Below the pieces are notes generated by a model that saw only the letters and a program-made list of their open reading frames with translations, made no database searches and had not been told where the DNA came from. The position numbers and the translations under genes were made by a program. Shown here one piece after another: positions 1-8,801 of a DNA stretch of 64,000 bases (position 1 is the first letter of the stretch; each line of letters opens with the position of its first letter). Source of the stretch: Armatimonadota bacterium (GTDB lineage: Bacteria; Armatimonadota; UBA5829; DTJY01); contig JAIMAU010000004.1 of NCBI GenBank assembly GCA_023511795.1, forward strand, positions 1 to 64,000. Direction: 5' to 3'.

Positions 1-413
1 GTGTAGGGCCCGTGATCAACGAACCACCGAGGTTTCGGAAAATCCCAATGCGCCACTGCTTTGCCCCCAAAAATTGACGCATTCGCCCATCGATTTGCCC
101 CTTCCCACAATTCCTTCAACCAGTAGGGGGAAAACAATACATCATCATCTGCATATGCTATGATTTCCCCCTTTGCTTCCAAAATAGCCCGATTTCTAGC
201 ATTGGAAAGTCCCTGACGCTCTTCAAACACATATCGAACACCTGGGTGACTTGAAAAAAATTCAGCTACTTCCGGCGTATCATCGGTGGAGCCATTATCA
301 ACCAGTAGCAATTCGTATGGTATGCTTTCTAGATGCTCCTGTTTAAAAAAGCTGTCAAGAGCATCCTTCAACATATCACTCCGGTTGTATGTACAAATTG
401 CAATAGTAATCAT
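1..413 (-). CDS. Family 2 glycosyltransferase (3' end cut by window edge)
   Basis: The reading frame opens with ATG at 413 and runs without a stop to base 1, so only the N-terminal 137 codons are visible. The start MITIAICTYNRSDMLKDAL, followed by LLVDNGSTDDTPEV, is the nucleotide-sugar binding fold of GT-A family 2 enzymes. EERQGLSNARNRAI and the DXD-type stretch AYADDDV are the metal/UDP-sugar site. It would transfer a sugar to a growing surface glycan at the cytoplasmic membrane. It is the last visible gene of the polysaccharide operon, 13 bases after the GT4 gene. Donor and acceptor cannot be told. Confidence 0.88.
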   Translation of the reverse strand, partial: MITIAICTYNRSDMLKDALDSFFKQEHLESIPYELLLVDNGSTDDTPEVAEFFSSHPGVRYVFEERQGLSNARNRAILEAKGEIIAYADDDVLFSPYWLKELWEGANRWANASIFGGKAVAHWDFPKPRWFVDHGPY

Positions 414-426
414 AATAAACCCAAAT

Positions 427-1611
427 TCAGGCAACCATGGCAGCACGGTTTCCAAGCACTTCGTGGTAAACCTCCTCCAAAGAGTCAATAGAGCGTTCCC
501 AAGTAAAGTTCTTCTCCACATAGTGCCTGCCGAGCATGCCTAGCGTTTTTCGACGATCACTGTCGCGCATAAGGCAAACTATTGCCTCTGCCATTCCACT
601 AGGGTCCGACGCAACAATAACGCCGTTCTCCTCGCAAGCCCCAATACCGCCATTCGCAGCTGGCGTCATCACCACCGGAACACCCATTGCCAAAGACTGG
701 AGCACTTTATTCTGCATTCCAGAAGCAAATCTCAAAGGAGCAACTGTTGTAGCACATCGCCAAATATAAGGACGGACATCATCTACAGTGCCGGTAACGA
801 CAACACCGTCTTGATTGTTAAGTTTCTGCACCTCAGGCAAAGGATTCTTCCCAACAATGTAAGCCTTTGCAGCTGGGGACACTTCGCGCACTAATGGCCA
901 TACCTTATTTGCAAAATATACAGCGGCATCTACGTTAGGAATGTAATCCATTGCACCTACAAAGCACACCATATGCCTGTCATACATTTTCTCACATTGC
1001 TGGTAGTATTCCAGGTCAACACCATTTGGCACAACGGCTATTTTCTCTCGAGGGCAGTTAATTGCTGCTGCATCTCGCTCAGAAATTACCAACACCCTAT
1101 CTGCAAACGAACCAATGAATGCCTCCATCTCCCGATAGCCCTTCAGCCACCACCATGACCTTAGCCAACCACCATGCAATGGCGACTGCAGTGACACTGC
1201 ATCGCAGATGTCAACCACCACAGGAATTCCCTTAATTCTAAAACAGTGCCTCGCAGTGGGCATATTAGCATGTATAATATCCGGCTGGAAATTTTCGATT
1301 GAACGTATCAATGCCTTTTCAAAATCATAATCAAGCCACCAAGGCTCCACATTAAATGACAAAGACCAAAGCATTCGGTTTGCAAATCTAGTTACTTTTG
1401 ATGCACATGGCGGCTTCAACTGGATGACCTCGATGCTGTCAACGAAATCCTCGAGTCGCCGGATATCCTCGCTTGTCCAAGTAACTTGGCTCGTACACAC
1501 TAAGAGCCGCACCAAATTCTTTCTGGCTAATCCCTTTAGAAAGCGGTAATGCCTTAGGTCTCCAGTCATCTCCGAAACAGGCAGAATATGGCTTAAATAC
1601 AAAATTCTCAT
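427..1611 (-). CDS. Family 4 (GT-B) glycosyltransferase
   Basis: A 394-residue retaining-type glycosyltransferase. The N-terminal half (MRILYLSHILPVSEMTGDLR, then HANMPTARH) is the acceptor-side Rossmann domain. The C-terminal half has VVPNGVDLEYY, CFVGAMDYIPNVDA and a glycine-rich donor site around GMQNKVLQSLAMGVPVV. It resembles the Stp1/TIGR03087 group linked to exopolysaccharide systems. Its ATG overlaps the TGA of the upstream GT2 gene (ATGA), which implies translational coupling. The likely role is adding a sugar to a lipid-linked glycan on the cytoplasmic face. The sugar is unknown. Confidence 0.88.
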   Translation of the reverse strand: MRILYLSHILPVSEMTGDLRHYRFLKGLARKNLVRLLVCTSQVTWTSEDIRRLEDFVDSIEVIQLKPPCASKVTRFANRMLWSLSFNVEPWWLDYDFEKALIRSIENFQPDIIHANMPTARHCFRIKGIPVVVDICDAVSLQSPLHGGWLRSWWWLKGYREMEAFIGSFADRVLVISERDAAAINCPREKIAVVPNGVDLEYYQQCEKMYDRHMVCFVGAMDYIPNVDAAVYFANKVWPLVREVSPAAKAYIVGKNPLPEVQKLNNQDGVVVTGTVDDVRPYIWRCATTVAPLRFASGMQNKVLQSLAMGVPVVMTPAANGGIGACEENGVIVASDPSGMAEAIVCLMRDSDRRKTLGMLGRHYVEKNFTWERSIDSLEEVYHEVLGNRAAMVA

Positions 1612-2561
1612 GATATTGAACTCCGCAGAGCCTTCATAAAGCCGTATACACCTGGCATGTAAAGGCGAAAAAGATGCTTCAGTATATTCTCTTCACCATC
1701 GTTGAATGATCTAGTTGCCAATCTATAAAGAGCATACTTCTTGGCTTTGGATAGGTTGCCAATCTTCTCAAAATGGGTTGATAATAAATAGTATCTTCTT
1801 GAAATTGCAGGCCGAATTATCGACCTATGTCTGCCGTGAAAATAGTTATCCACTAACCCATAGATCTTCAGCTCACCTTGAAGAAATAACTCACCCTTGG
1901 GGCCAAACTTTGCCGCGCCGCCTGCTGTGGCCGCTTCAGTTCGTCTGCGATAAGCACCCATGGTTTGTTTGATGTAGCCAATCTTTCCGAACTGAGAGAG
2001 AATGACAAAAAATGGCCAATCACCAAACGGCAGGTCATAATACCAGTCTGGGAATTGCCGAATGAAGCCATTCCTAAAAACCACGGATGACGTGGGGATA
2101 AAGTTGTCCCTTAAAATATCCTCGATATCCATCGTCTCAGGTCGCTCGTTCTGGATATAAACTGGTTCCCCAGTACAATCCTCAAAAACGTTCTCAACGT
2201 CATGAAAACACATGATACACTCCGGATGGCTATCTAGGTAATCAACCTGAGTTTGCAGTTTTCTAGGCGACGTCCAGTAATCATCGCCATCCAATAAAGC
2301 TATATATTGACCTCTGCAAATTGCCAAAGAACGAGTGAAGTTCCTGTTCGCACCGATATTTTGCTCGGCACAAGGCGCCACCATTTTGTTGGGATACCTT
2401 TGCATGTATTCATTGATTATTTCTCGCGTTCCATCGGTTGAGCAATCATCGCCAACTACAATTTCAAAGTCGAAATTTGTCTCTTGAGAAAGTACGCTAT
2501 CGATTGCCTTCCTGATGTATTTCGCGTGATTATAAGTAATCATTAAAACACTTAAACGCAT
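1608..2561 (-). CDS. Family 2 glycosyltransferase
   Basis: A 317-residue GT-A enzyme. Residues 1-100 carry LSVLMITYNHAKYIRKAIDS, IVVGDDCSTDGTREI and the DXD metal site in LLDGDDYW. QFGKIGYIKQTMGAYRRR near residue 200 is common in GT2 enzymes of O-antigen clusters. It has no transmembrane anchor, so it probably works as a peripheral enzyme on a polyprenyl-linked acceptor. It lies 32 bases after the DegT gene and overlaps the GT4 gene by four bases. The specificity is unknown. Confidence 0.88.
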   Translation of the reverse strand: MRLSVLMITYNHAKYIRKAIDSVLSQETNFDFEIVVGDDCSTDGTREIINEYMQRYPNKMVAPCAEQNIGANRNFTRSLAICRGQYIALLDGDDYWTSPRKLQTQVDYLDSHPECIMCFHDVENVFEDCTGEPVYIQNERPETMDIEDILRDNFIPTSSVVFRNGFIRQFPDWYYDLPFGDWPFFVILSQFGKIGYIKQTMGAYRRRTEAATAGGAAKFGPKGELFLQGELKIYGLVDNYFHGRHRSIIRPAISRRYYLLSTHFEKIGNLSKAKKYALYRLATRSFNDGEENILKHLFRLYMPGVYGFMKALRSSIS

Positions 2562-2593
2562 CTCAACACCAAAGCTGTAATTTTCGCCTCGTA

Positions 2594-3808
2594 TCAGGCA
2601 GCCATGACAAATTCCCCTAACAAACGCTCCTTAATCTCCCCTCCGTTTATTACAGCAGTCTGAATGATCTCGCAAACCTTGGCAATCTCCTTTGGCCCAA
2701 CAGCAGTTCCAGTTGGGAGAAGAAGCACTCTCCGGCATAATTTTTCCGTCTCTGGTAACACAAGTCCAGCATGCGGAAAATACGACTTATAGGGCTCCAT
2801 TCGGTGGCAACCAGGATAAAAGTAGCGGCGTGCGATGACATTTTCCGCATGTAAAATTCTCACAAGAAGGTCTCTATCTATTCCCGCTTGTCCTTCGTCG
2901 ATTTCCAGCACGACATATTGGTAATTGCATTTTTCCGACTCGTCATAGGTAACCATGGTTACTCCAGGAATTCCAGCAAGCTGTCGCCGATACAACAAAT
3001 AATTACGCTTATTGATAGCTATAACTTCTTCCATACTCTCAAGCGATGTTAAGCCCATAGCTGCCGATATTTCGCTCATCTTACCATTCGTGCCAATATA
3101 AATCACATTATCATACCCAGCAAACCCGAAATTTTTCATAAGTCGAATTTTATTAGCAAGTTCATCGTTGTTGGTAGTGACCGCACCACCCTCAAAGGTA
3201 TTCAAAAACTTAGTGGCATGAAAACTGAATACTTCTGCTTCTCCGAAGTTGCCAATCATCGTACCATTATATGAGCAGGCGAACGCATGGGCGGCGTCAA
3301 AAATTAACCTCAGGCCATGTTTGTCGGCTATGCTTTGAAGGGCCTCAACATCACAAGGTCTACCCCAAATGTGAACTCCTATGATGCCCGTTGTGCGAGG
3401 CGTGATCATATCCTCTACTCGGTTCGGATTAATGTTATGGGTCAGCGGGTCGATGTCACAAAATACGGGGGTAATCTCTTGCCACTGAAGCGCGTGCGCG
3501 GTAGCTATAAATGTAAAAGCAGGTACAATTACCTCTCCTTTTAAGCCGAGCGCCTTGATAACTATCTCCAAGGCAACCGTGGCATTGCACATCGCTATGC
3601 AGTGCTTTGCGCCTGTCAGTTCCGCAATCTTTTGCTCGAATTCCTCAACGTAGGGTCCATGATTGGTTAACCATCGTCTGTCTAGCATTTCTCCTATGCG
3701 TTCTAGTAGGCGCTCACGATTGCCAATATTAGGCCGACCAACATGAAGCTTTTCGCTAAACGTCGGGACACCGCTAAAAATCGCCAAAGAGTCAACCTGC
3801 GACTTCAT
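2594..3808 (-). CDS. DegT/DnrJ/EryC1/StrS-family aminotransferase
   Basis: A 404-residue PLP enzyme of the sugar-aminotransferase type. The N-terminal substrate loop RRWLTNHGPYVEEFE is typical, the cofactor-ring aspartate lies in LIFDAAHAF, and the Schiff-base lysine is in VFSFHATKFLNTFEGG. Enzymes of this family convert keto-sugar nucleotides to amino sugars. The adjacent GNAT gene could then acylate that amine (inference). The ATG at 3808 follows a GGAGG five bases upstream and overlaps the end of the GNAT gene by 17 bases. The C-terminal extension after IIQTAV is not recognised. Confidence 0.9.
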   Translation of the reverse strand: MKSQVDSLAIFSGVPTFSEKLHVGRPNIGNRERLLERIGEMLDRRWLTNHGPYVEEFEQKIAELTGAKHCIAMCNATVALEIVIKALGLKGEVIVPAFTFIATAHALQWQEITPVFCDIDPLTHNINPNRVEDMITPRTTGIIGVHIWGRPCDVEALQSIADKHGLRLIFDAAHAFACSYNGTMIGNFGEAEVFSFHATKFLNTFEGGAVTTNNDELANKIRLMKNFGFAGYDNVIYIGTNGKMSEISAAMGLTSLESMEEVIAINKRNYLLYRRQLAGIPGVTMVTYDESEKCNYQYVVLEIDEGQAGIDRDLLVRILHAENVIARRYFYPGCHRMEPYKSYFPHAGLVLPETEKLCRRVLLLPTGTAVGPKEIAKVCEIIQTAVINGGEIKERLLGEFVMAA

Positions 3809-4349
3809 TTGTGCCTCCTTGCCCTTTCGTCAAAGCCCAATCATTAGAGCATATTCCCATAACAACGACGTCTTTGAATGCACCACCCTTGAACGCATGC
3901 TGTCGAAGCCGGCCTTCTACTGCAAACCCGCATTTTTCATATGTCCGGATTGCAGGTTCATTGTCTGCCAAAACAAATAAGTAAACCCTATGGAGTCCTA
4001 GATCTTGGAACGCGTGCCGTAGCATCTGATTAACTGCTATAGTTCCATACCCATTTGAGCGTTCGTTCGGTTCACCAATAAAAATATGAAGTTCAGCCCT
4101 ACGTGAAACCCAGTCAATATTTCTGAGGTAGACATTGCCAATATGCCTACCGCCATCTGTCAAGCAAATTGCCAGACTTACCTCGTTAGCAGAATACGAC
4201 GATGCTTTTCGAAGCCACTCTTCCTCACTAGCTCTGCTAACATACCTAAACACGCCACCCAAAGACTCATATAGCTTGGGGTCATTGTGCCACTTATAAG
4301 TCCTCTCAAGATCATCAGGTTCAAGGCATCTTAGGTAAACTGGACACAT
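3792..4349 (-). CDS. GNAT-family N-acetyltransferase (RimJ/RimL/PseH-like)
   Basis: A 185-residue single-domain GNAT protein. Motif A appears as ERSNGYGTIAVNQMLRHAF (acetyl-CoA pyrophosphate loop with the G-x-G pattern), and motif B as NEPAIRTYEKCGFAVEGRLR. The N-terminus (YLRCLEPDDLERTYKWHNDP) matches the RimJ/RimL group, which includes PseH-type amino-sugar acetyltransferases. With a sugar aminotransferase immediately downstream, N-acetylation of a nucleotide amino sugar is the best guess. The start at 4349 has AAGGTGAG just upstream. Confidence 0.85.
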   Translation of the reverse strand: MCPVYLRCLEPDDLERTYKWHNDPKLYESLGGVFRYVSRASEEEWLRKASSYSANEVSLAICLTDGGRHIGNVYLRNIDWVSRRAELHIFIGEPNERSNGYGTIAVNQMLRHAFQDLGLHRVYLFVLADNEPAIRTYEKCGFAVEGRLRQHAFKGGAFKDVVVMGICSNDWALTKGQGGTNEVAG

Positions 4350-4384
4350 CGCTCACCTTAATTAGAGTTTTTTTATTTTGTTTT

Positions 4385-5290
4385 CTACCCAAATTCACCA
4401 AGACGATAAGTAGGAAAGTAATCTGTCTGTGTGATGCCCTTTGCATCAACAATCTGCCTGTATTTAATCGGAGTCAAAATAGCTCCACAAAAATAAGCCA
4501 TTCTCGTACCAGATGCCCAACCTCGCTTGAAAGCAGCAAGTCCCTCTGACGCACCATCATGAACGCCTGGAACGCCCCCTGTATCAACCCATCGGATTTT
4601 TCCCTTGGAAAGATGCTCAAAGGAAGCCCAAGTCATTGCATAAGAAGCTCTGGTCTTATAGCCGATTTCACTCATTGACATCAAATGACCATAAGCAATA
4701 TCCCCATGCACATAGTAAGTCTGAAGGCCAACCGTAATACCTTGATATACCGCCCGAAACATTTGGAATCCTGGAACTCTAAATTGGTCTGCAAATGACT
4801 TCTTTGAAAATGCTTTTATGCCCGTTAGCCCCTCACGCTCAACGAGACCCCCATAGAGCGTCACCCATTCATCCAAATGCTTAAGTGGGTCCTCACACAA
4901 CTCCACTTTAATCTCTCTGAGTGCTCGCCTTGCCCAATAGCGGTGCTTCTCTGCAACAAAACTAGCCAACGGCTGGCTTAGATCTGCAACAAAGTGCTCC
5001 TTAAAAGGTTTAACAACGTCAAAGCATTCTTGGAGGTAAGAGATATCATAATCACCAAATGGGTCTGCTACGAGTGCTATGCTAACCAAGTCATTCCTTA
5101 GGTTCTCAATATCCTTTTTTAAGTTTGACCAATCACGACATTGGAAAATCGGATAACAACCCATAGCGTCTCTCTCGGATGTGCCAGGAATCTGCCGCTC
5201 TAGAACCCATGCGCCACATTCTGGCAGTTCTCGCGGAACACCGAACTCCGAAAGTGATTTTGCATAATCCGGATGGAGGTAACCAGTCAC
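4385..5290 (-). CDS. FemAB-like GNAT acyltransferase
   Basis: A 301-residue protein with the double-GNAT FemAB/Fem-like layout. HRYWARRALREIKVEL, VEREGLTGIKAFSKKSF and VGLQTYYVHGDIAYGHLMSM in the C-terminal half match the signature of the peptidoglycan-bridge/cell-envelope acyltransferases. It starts at GTG (5290), overlapping the TGA of the preceding PLP-enzyme gene. In a polysaccharide operon, a FemAB-like enzyme may attach an acyl or aminoacyl group to an amino sugar rather than to peptidoglycan. This role is an inference from context. Confidence 0.72.
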   Translation of the reverse strand: MTGYLHPDYAKSLSEFGVPRELPECGAWVLERQIPGTSERDAMGCYPIFQCRDWSNLKKDIENLRNDLVSIALVADPFGDYDISYLQECFDVVKPFKEHFVADLSQPLASFVAEKHRYWARRALREIKVELCEDPLKHLDEWVTLYGGLVEREGLTGIKAFSKKSFADQFRVPGFQMFRAVYQGITVGLQTYYVHGDIAYGHLMSMSEIGYKTRASYAMTWASFEHLSKGKIRWVDTGGVPGVHDGASEGLAAFKRGWASGTRMAYFCGAILTPIKYRQIVDAKGITQTDYFPTYRLGEFG

Positions 5291-6306
5291 CTGTAAACTT
5301 CCTTTCTAATTATGCTAGCGACACGATTCATATCATCAGCGCTGTATCTTTGATCGCATGGTATCATCATAATATCGCCAGCTAGTCGGTGGCTTTCCCG
5401 AAATTCTTGCGGAACAACGCCCGCTATTGGCCAGTGAACAGGCGGATAGATATCCTCAGCAAAAAGAACCTCCCTAAGGCTGTCGCGATTTCTAACCCTT
5501 ATCGGAAACCCAAGTGGCACGATGCCTTTTGAGAGATTTGGAAACACAGCAATCTCCTTAAGACATTCAGCAAGCACAAGATAGTTTTCAATTCGCCGTC
5601 TTGCGATTTCTTGGTAGTTGAACGCATACATCAACAGAACTCTCGAAAGTTCGCTCATCGAATAGCGTGCCGCCTTATTCTCAGCTTCAACCTCTTTATA
5701 AAGGTCGTACCATTCGCGAGAACCACCACAAATGTCAAACTGCCATCTAAGGATTAGTGAGGTTACTGATTTCATCCACCAATCTGCAGGTGGGCGCTCA
5801 AGTTGAATGTCAGAAACATTTATCTCCTGTGTATTAATGTTTAAAATTCCACCGTCGGGTATACCTAAGAACTTTCTTGGACTAAACACTACGAAGTCCG
5901 CCAGCTTTCCGACACCATTTGTTAGCAACGCCTGGCAAGCATCCTCTAAAACCCATGCTCCCCTATTCTTAGCATCAACTATATATTCTGTGCTGAAATG
6001 CCATCCAAAGTAGTCAATAAAAATAACCAAATCGCCCTCTTTTACTTCATTCATCCAGCCATCATGGTCGGGTTGTAAGTTGTAGTTCACAGGAAAGAAT
6101 CGAACTTTCTGCATTTTTATCCCACTTAGGATAGTGTGGCATAAATACGATGGCACCCAAATATTAGCTGGCAATAATAAGTCAGCTACCAATGCTATGC
6201 ATGACCGCGCGTTTGACATTAGAATGCTGTCTTCCTTCATAAAAGGAGGGAGACAACTTCGTTCTTGAGCAAGTGGGAAACCAAACATACCTCCAATTAT
6301 GCTCAT
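5287..6306 (-). CDS. Divergent DegT-like PLP-dependent enzyme
   Basis: A 339-residue PLP fold protein, weakly like DegT sugar aminotransferases. Visible elements are NARSCIALVADLL (phosphate-binding helix start), NIWVPSYLCHTIL, LVIFIDYFGWHF, WVLEDACQALLTN (cofactor-ring acid) and VVFSPRKFLGIPDGG with the candidate Schiff-base lysine. It is about 50 residues shorter than usual DegT proteins and lacks their N-terminal W-L/G-x-x-V region. It lies directly upstream of, and overlaps, the FemAB-like gene, so the two may act on the same substrate (inference). Confidence 0.7.
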   Translation of the reverse strand: MSIIGGMFGFPLAQERSCLPPFMKEDSILMSNARSCIALVADLLLPANIWVPSYLCHTILSGIKMQKVRFFPVNYNLQPDHDGWMNEVKEGDLVIFIDYFGWHFSTEYIVDAKNRGAWVLEDACQALLTNGVGKLADFVVFSPRKFLGIPDGGILNINTQEINVSDIQLERPPADWWMKSVTSLILRWQFDICGGSREWYDLYKEVEAENKAARYSMSELSRVLLMYAFNYQEIARRRIENYLVLAECLKEIAVFPNLSKGIVPLGFPIRVRNRDSLREVLFAEDIYPPVHWPIAGVVPQEFRESHRLAGDIMMIPCDQRYSADDMNRVASIIRKEVYR

Positions 6307-6341
6307 ATCAGCCCAAAATCCCTCGAAATGAAATCACAATC

Positions 6342-7652
6342 TTATACAATCGAAGCAGTATCACGAGATGGCAACCCTGGAATCACTAAATCCGTAGTCC
6401 AGTCGAGTTTAGGGCGCACTACTCCTTCGACCTTGCCCCGCCATTCACCCCGAGTCTCTGGGTCGTCAAAAATATCGAAAGCTAATATATCCTCATGGGT
6501 GTAGATTACTTTCCCACCATCTTTTACAACCATGAGGTTGACACGATACGTGTTGTCGTTCATTAGGTCACCGGGTATGCAGCAGATGGTGCGGAAAAGA
6601 CCTACTGGAAATGGCCGCCCATGCCAAACCGGCTCATTGACGGGCGCTGGATTTATCACCAGGACCCCTTGTGCATTATAGATATGCAGACATAGGTGAA
6701 TACGTGCGTCAGGTTCGAGGTTCCAGTAATCAAACTCAAGTCTGAAAGGCGTATGAACGGTAATTTGTCCGCCTCCGTTCTCGGCTCGCGCACAAGCGCG
6801 GCAAATTCGCACCTTATCATTTCCTGGGGCAGTTGAAATATCATCCCAAACCTGTTCGGTTAGGAAAGTTGCGTCTGCTTGGAGGTAATCTGCCACGACT
6901 TTTGATGCCTCCCCAATTTCAGCTATTCGGCCGTGGTCTAACCAAATGGCTCTTCCACAGAGGCTCTGCACTGCTGCCATGTTGTGACTCACAAAAATTA
7001 CTGTGCGTCCACTTGTAGTCACTTCGCCCATTTTCCCCAAGCATTTCTTTTGGAAGGCAATATCACCAACAGCTAAGACCTCATCCACAAGCAGGATTTC
7101 TGGGTCAAGGTGTGCAGCTACGGCAAACGCAAGGCGAACATACATTCCCGAGGAGTATCTTTTGACTGGTGTATCAAGGAACCTTTCGATTTCAGAAAAT
7201 TCAACAATGTCGTCGAATTTTCGCTTTATCTCGGCCCTGCCCATGCCGAGAATCGCTCCATTAAGAAAGATATTTTCGCGACCAGTTAGTTCAGGATGAA
7301 AGCCAGTGCCAACCTCCAATAAGCTTGCAACTCGCCCATGTATTGTAATCTTCCCAGTGGTAGGGCAAGTGATTCGGCTGACGATTTTAAGTAGGGTGGA
7401 TTTACCGGCGCCATTTCGTCCTACAACCCCAAGCCTCTCACCTTGCCCAACCTCAAAATTGACATCTTTAAGAGCCCATAATTCATTCGAAAGTCCGTCT
7501 TGTTTTGGGGCGCGTCCATTCAAACGGCAAAGCGCTTTCCGTGCCGCATCCCAAATGATATCGCGAAGGGTATCATAACTTTCCCTGTCCGGCATCCGGC
7601 GCCCTAGAACATATTTCTTTCCAAGTCCTTCTACTTTTACGATGCTATCCAT
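6342..7652 (-). CDS. wzt: O-antigen ABC transporter ATP-binding protein (Wzt type, with carbohydrate-binding C-terminus)
   Basis: An ABC ATPase with Walker A GRNGAGKSTLLKIV, signature YSSGMYVRLAFAVA, Walker B EILLVDEVLAVGD and switch histidine in IFVSHNM. After about residue 245 comes a beta-rich extension (HTPFRLEFDYWNLEP to FDDPETRGEW) matching the Wzt C-terminal domain, which recognises the finished glycan's non-reducing end. It pairs with the permease just upstream to export lipid-linked polysaccharide. An earlier in-frame TTG at 7661 overlaps the permease stop. ATG at 7652 is preferred because MDSIVKVEGLGKKY is the usual N-terminus, but neither start has a clear Shine-Dalgarno. Confidence 0.92.
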   Translation of the reverse strand: MDSIVKVEGLGKKYVLGRRMPDRESYDTLRDIIWDAARKALCRLNGRAPKQDGLSNELWALKDVNFEVGQGERLGVVGRNGAGKSTLLKIVSRITCPTTGKITIHGRVASLLEVGTGFHPELTGRENIFLNGAILGMGRAEIKRKFDDIVEFSEIERFLDTPVKRYSSGMYVRLAFAVAAHLDPEILLVDEVLAVGDIAFQKKCLGKMGEVTTSGRTVIFVSHNMAAVQSLCGRAIWLDHGRIAEIGEASKVVADYLQADATFLTEQVWDDISTAPGNDKVRICRACARAENGGGQITVHTPFRLEFDYWNLEPDARIHLCLHIYNAQGVLVINPAPVNEPVWHGRPFPVGLFRTICCIPGDLMNDNTYRVNLMVVKDGGKVIYTHEDILAFDIFDDPETRGEWRGKVEGVVRPKLDWTTDLVIPGLPSRDTASIV

Positions 7653-7657
7653 AGTTA

Positions 7658-8491
7658 TCAAATTATATCTGCAAAATCGCGTTCCATTTTCCTGAAATGA
7701 CGAAGCCCGGTAAACAAAACAAGTAAGGTCAGAGCCACGGAAAGTGCAAAACCTGGCCAGTATAGATTAACATTACTCCCAATGATCGCCCATCGGAAAC
7801 CATCTATTACTCCTACCATAGGGTTGGCTGAATACAACAGTCTCCATTTTTCAGGAATGATATTACTGCTGAAGCCGACGGGTGAAATATATAAACCCAT
7901 CTGCGTAAGGAATGGGACAATGTATCGAAAATCACGGTACTTCACATTTAGAGCCGACGCCCACAATCCAACACCAAAAGCTGAGAGCACCGCCAGAGCT
8001 AAAAAAGCTGGCAGAACAATTATTCGCCAGCTAGGAACAAAATGGTAGAAAACCATTAAAAAGCAAAGAATCACGAATGAAAGAAAGAAATCGATTAGGT
8101 TTACAATTACTGTGCTTGCAGGAATTATTACACGCGGAAAATAAACCTTTGTGATTAAGCCAGCACTAGCAACTACACTCCCGCTACAATCATTGAGTGA
8201 ACCGGCAAACAACTGCCATGGTAGCATAGCGGTGAAAACGAGAATTGGATACGGCACGCCTCCAGAAGGGAGTTTAGCAAGCTTTCCAAAAATTATAGAA
8301 AAGACAACCATTGTTAAAACTGGTCTAAGTACACTCCAGGCAACTCCTATCACCGTTTGCTTGTACCTCACAAGAACATCTCGCCATGATAAGAAAAAGA
8401 AAAGCTCCCGGTAGCGCCATAGGTCAGCCCAATAATGGTGCTCTTCGCGTCCCGCCTCAATTACCAGTGTATGCTGGAACTTATGAGTCAA
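7658..8491 (-). CDS. wzm: O-antigen ABC transporter permease (Wzm type)
   Basis: A 277-residue ABC-2 type membrane protein. The cytoplasmic N-terminus HYWADLWRYRELFFFLSWRD is followed by VRYKQTVIGVAWSVLRPVL, the hallmark of polysaccharide/teichoic-acid export permeases, and then about six hydrophobic segments. With the downstream Wzt-type ATPase it would flip undecaprenyl-linked glycan across the inner membrane. The start is TTG at 8491, supported by GGAG six bases upstream; no in-frame ATG precedes a plausible N-terminus. It is the first gene of the minus-strand polysaccharide operon. Confidence 0.92.
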   Translation of the reverse strand: MTHKFQHTLVIEAGREEHHYWADLWRYRELFFFLSWRDVLVRYKQTVIGVAWSVLRPVLTMVVFSIIFGKLAKLPSGGVPYPILVFTAMLPWQLFAGSLNDCSGSVVASAGLITKVYFPRVIIPASTVIVNLIDFFLSFVILCFLMVFYHFVPSWRIIVLPAFLALAVLSAFGVGLWASALNVKYRDFRYIVPFLTQMGLYISPVGFSSNIIPEKWRLLYSANPMVGVIDGFRWAIIGSNVNLYWPGFALSVALTLLVLFTGLRHFRKMERDFADII

Positions 8492-8801
8492 AGTTTACTC
8501 CGTCTGAATTAGACCTTCGTTTGTAATGTGCAATGGCCTAGCGGTAACAAACAATGCCCAGAGGAACATGCCTGGCGTCCTTATAGACCTTTACCCTTAG
8601 CCTTTACTATACAAAACATATATTCCAAAGCGAATTTTAAATGTTTTCTATCCATTAACTGCTACTTTTAAAACAAATGGGCAAGCATTTTGATTGTAGC
8701 CTAACAACAACCAAAAGGCGTCAATTACTTGCTTATTCAATGTTTCCCTGTTTCTCAATGTGGGAATATCACTTAAAAATTAAACCAGCGGGAGGCCTAG
8801 T
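8492..8801. other. Divergent intergenic region between wzm and a secreted deacetylase gene
   Basis: About 310 AT-rich bases separate two divergent genes, so promoters for both directions should lie here. On the minus strand a TATAGT at 8606-8611 could be a -10 for wzm, but no convincing -35 accompanies it. On the plus strand only the GGGAGG at 8790-8795 is clear. No ORF, tRNA or terminator was found. Confidence 0.5.
8790..8795 (+). promoter_or_regulatory. Shine-Dalgarno GGGAGG that fixes a CTG start
   Basis: GGGAGG lies six bases before CTG at 8802. Between the in-frame TAA at 8781 and TTG at 8895 there is no ATG, GTG or TTG in this frame, yet the frame encodes a textbook signal peptide. This makes CTG the best start. 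Confidence 0.7.
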
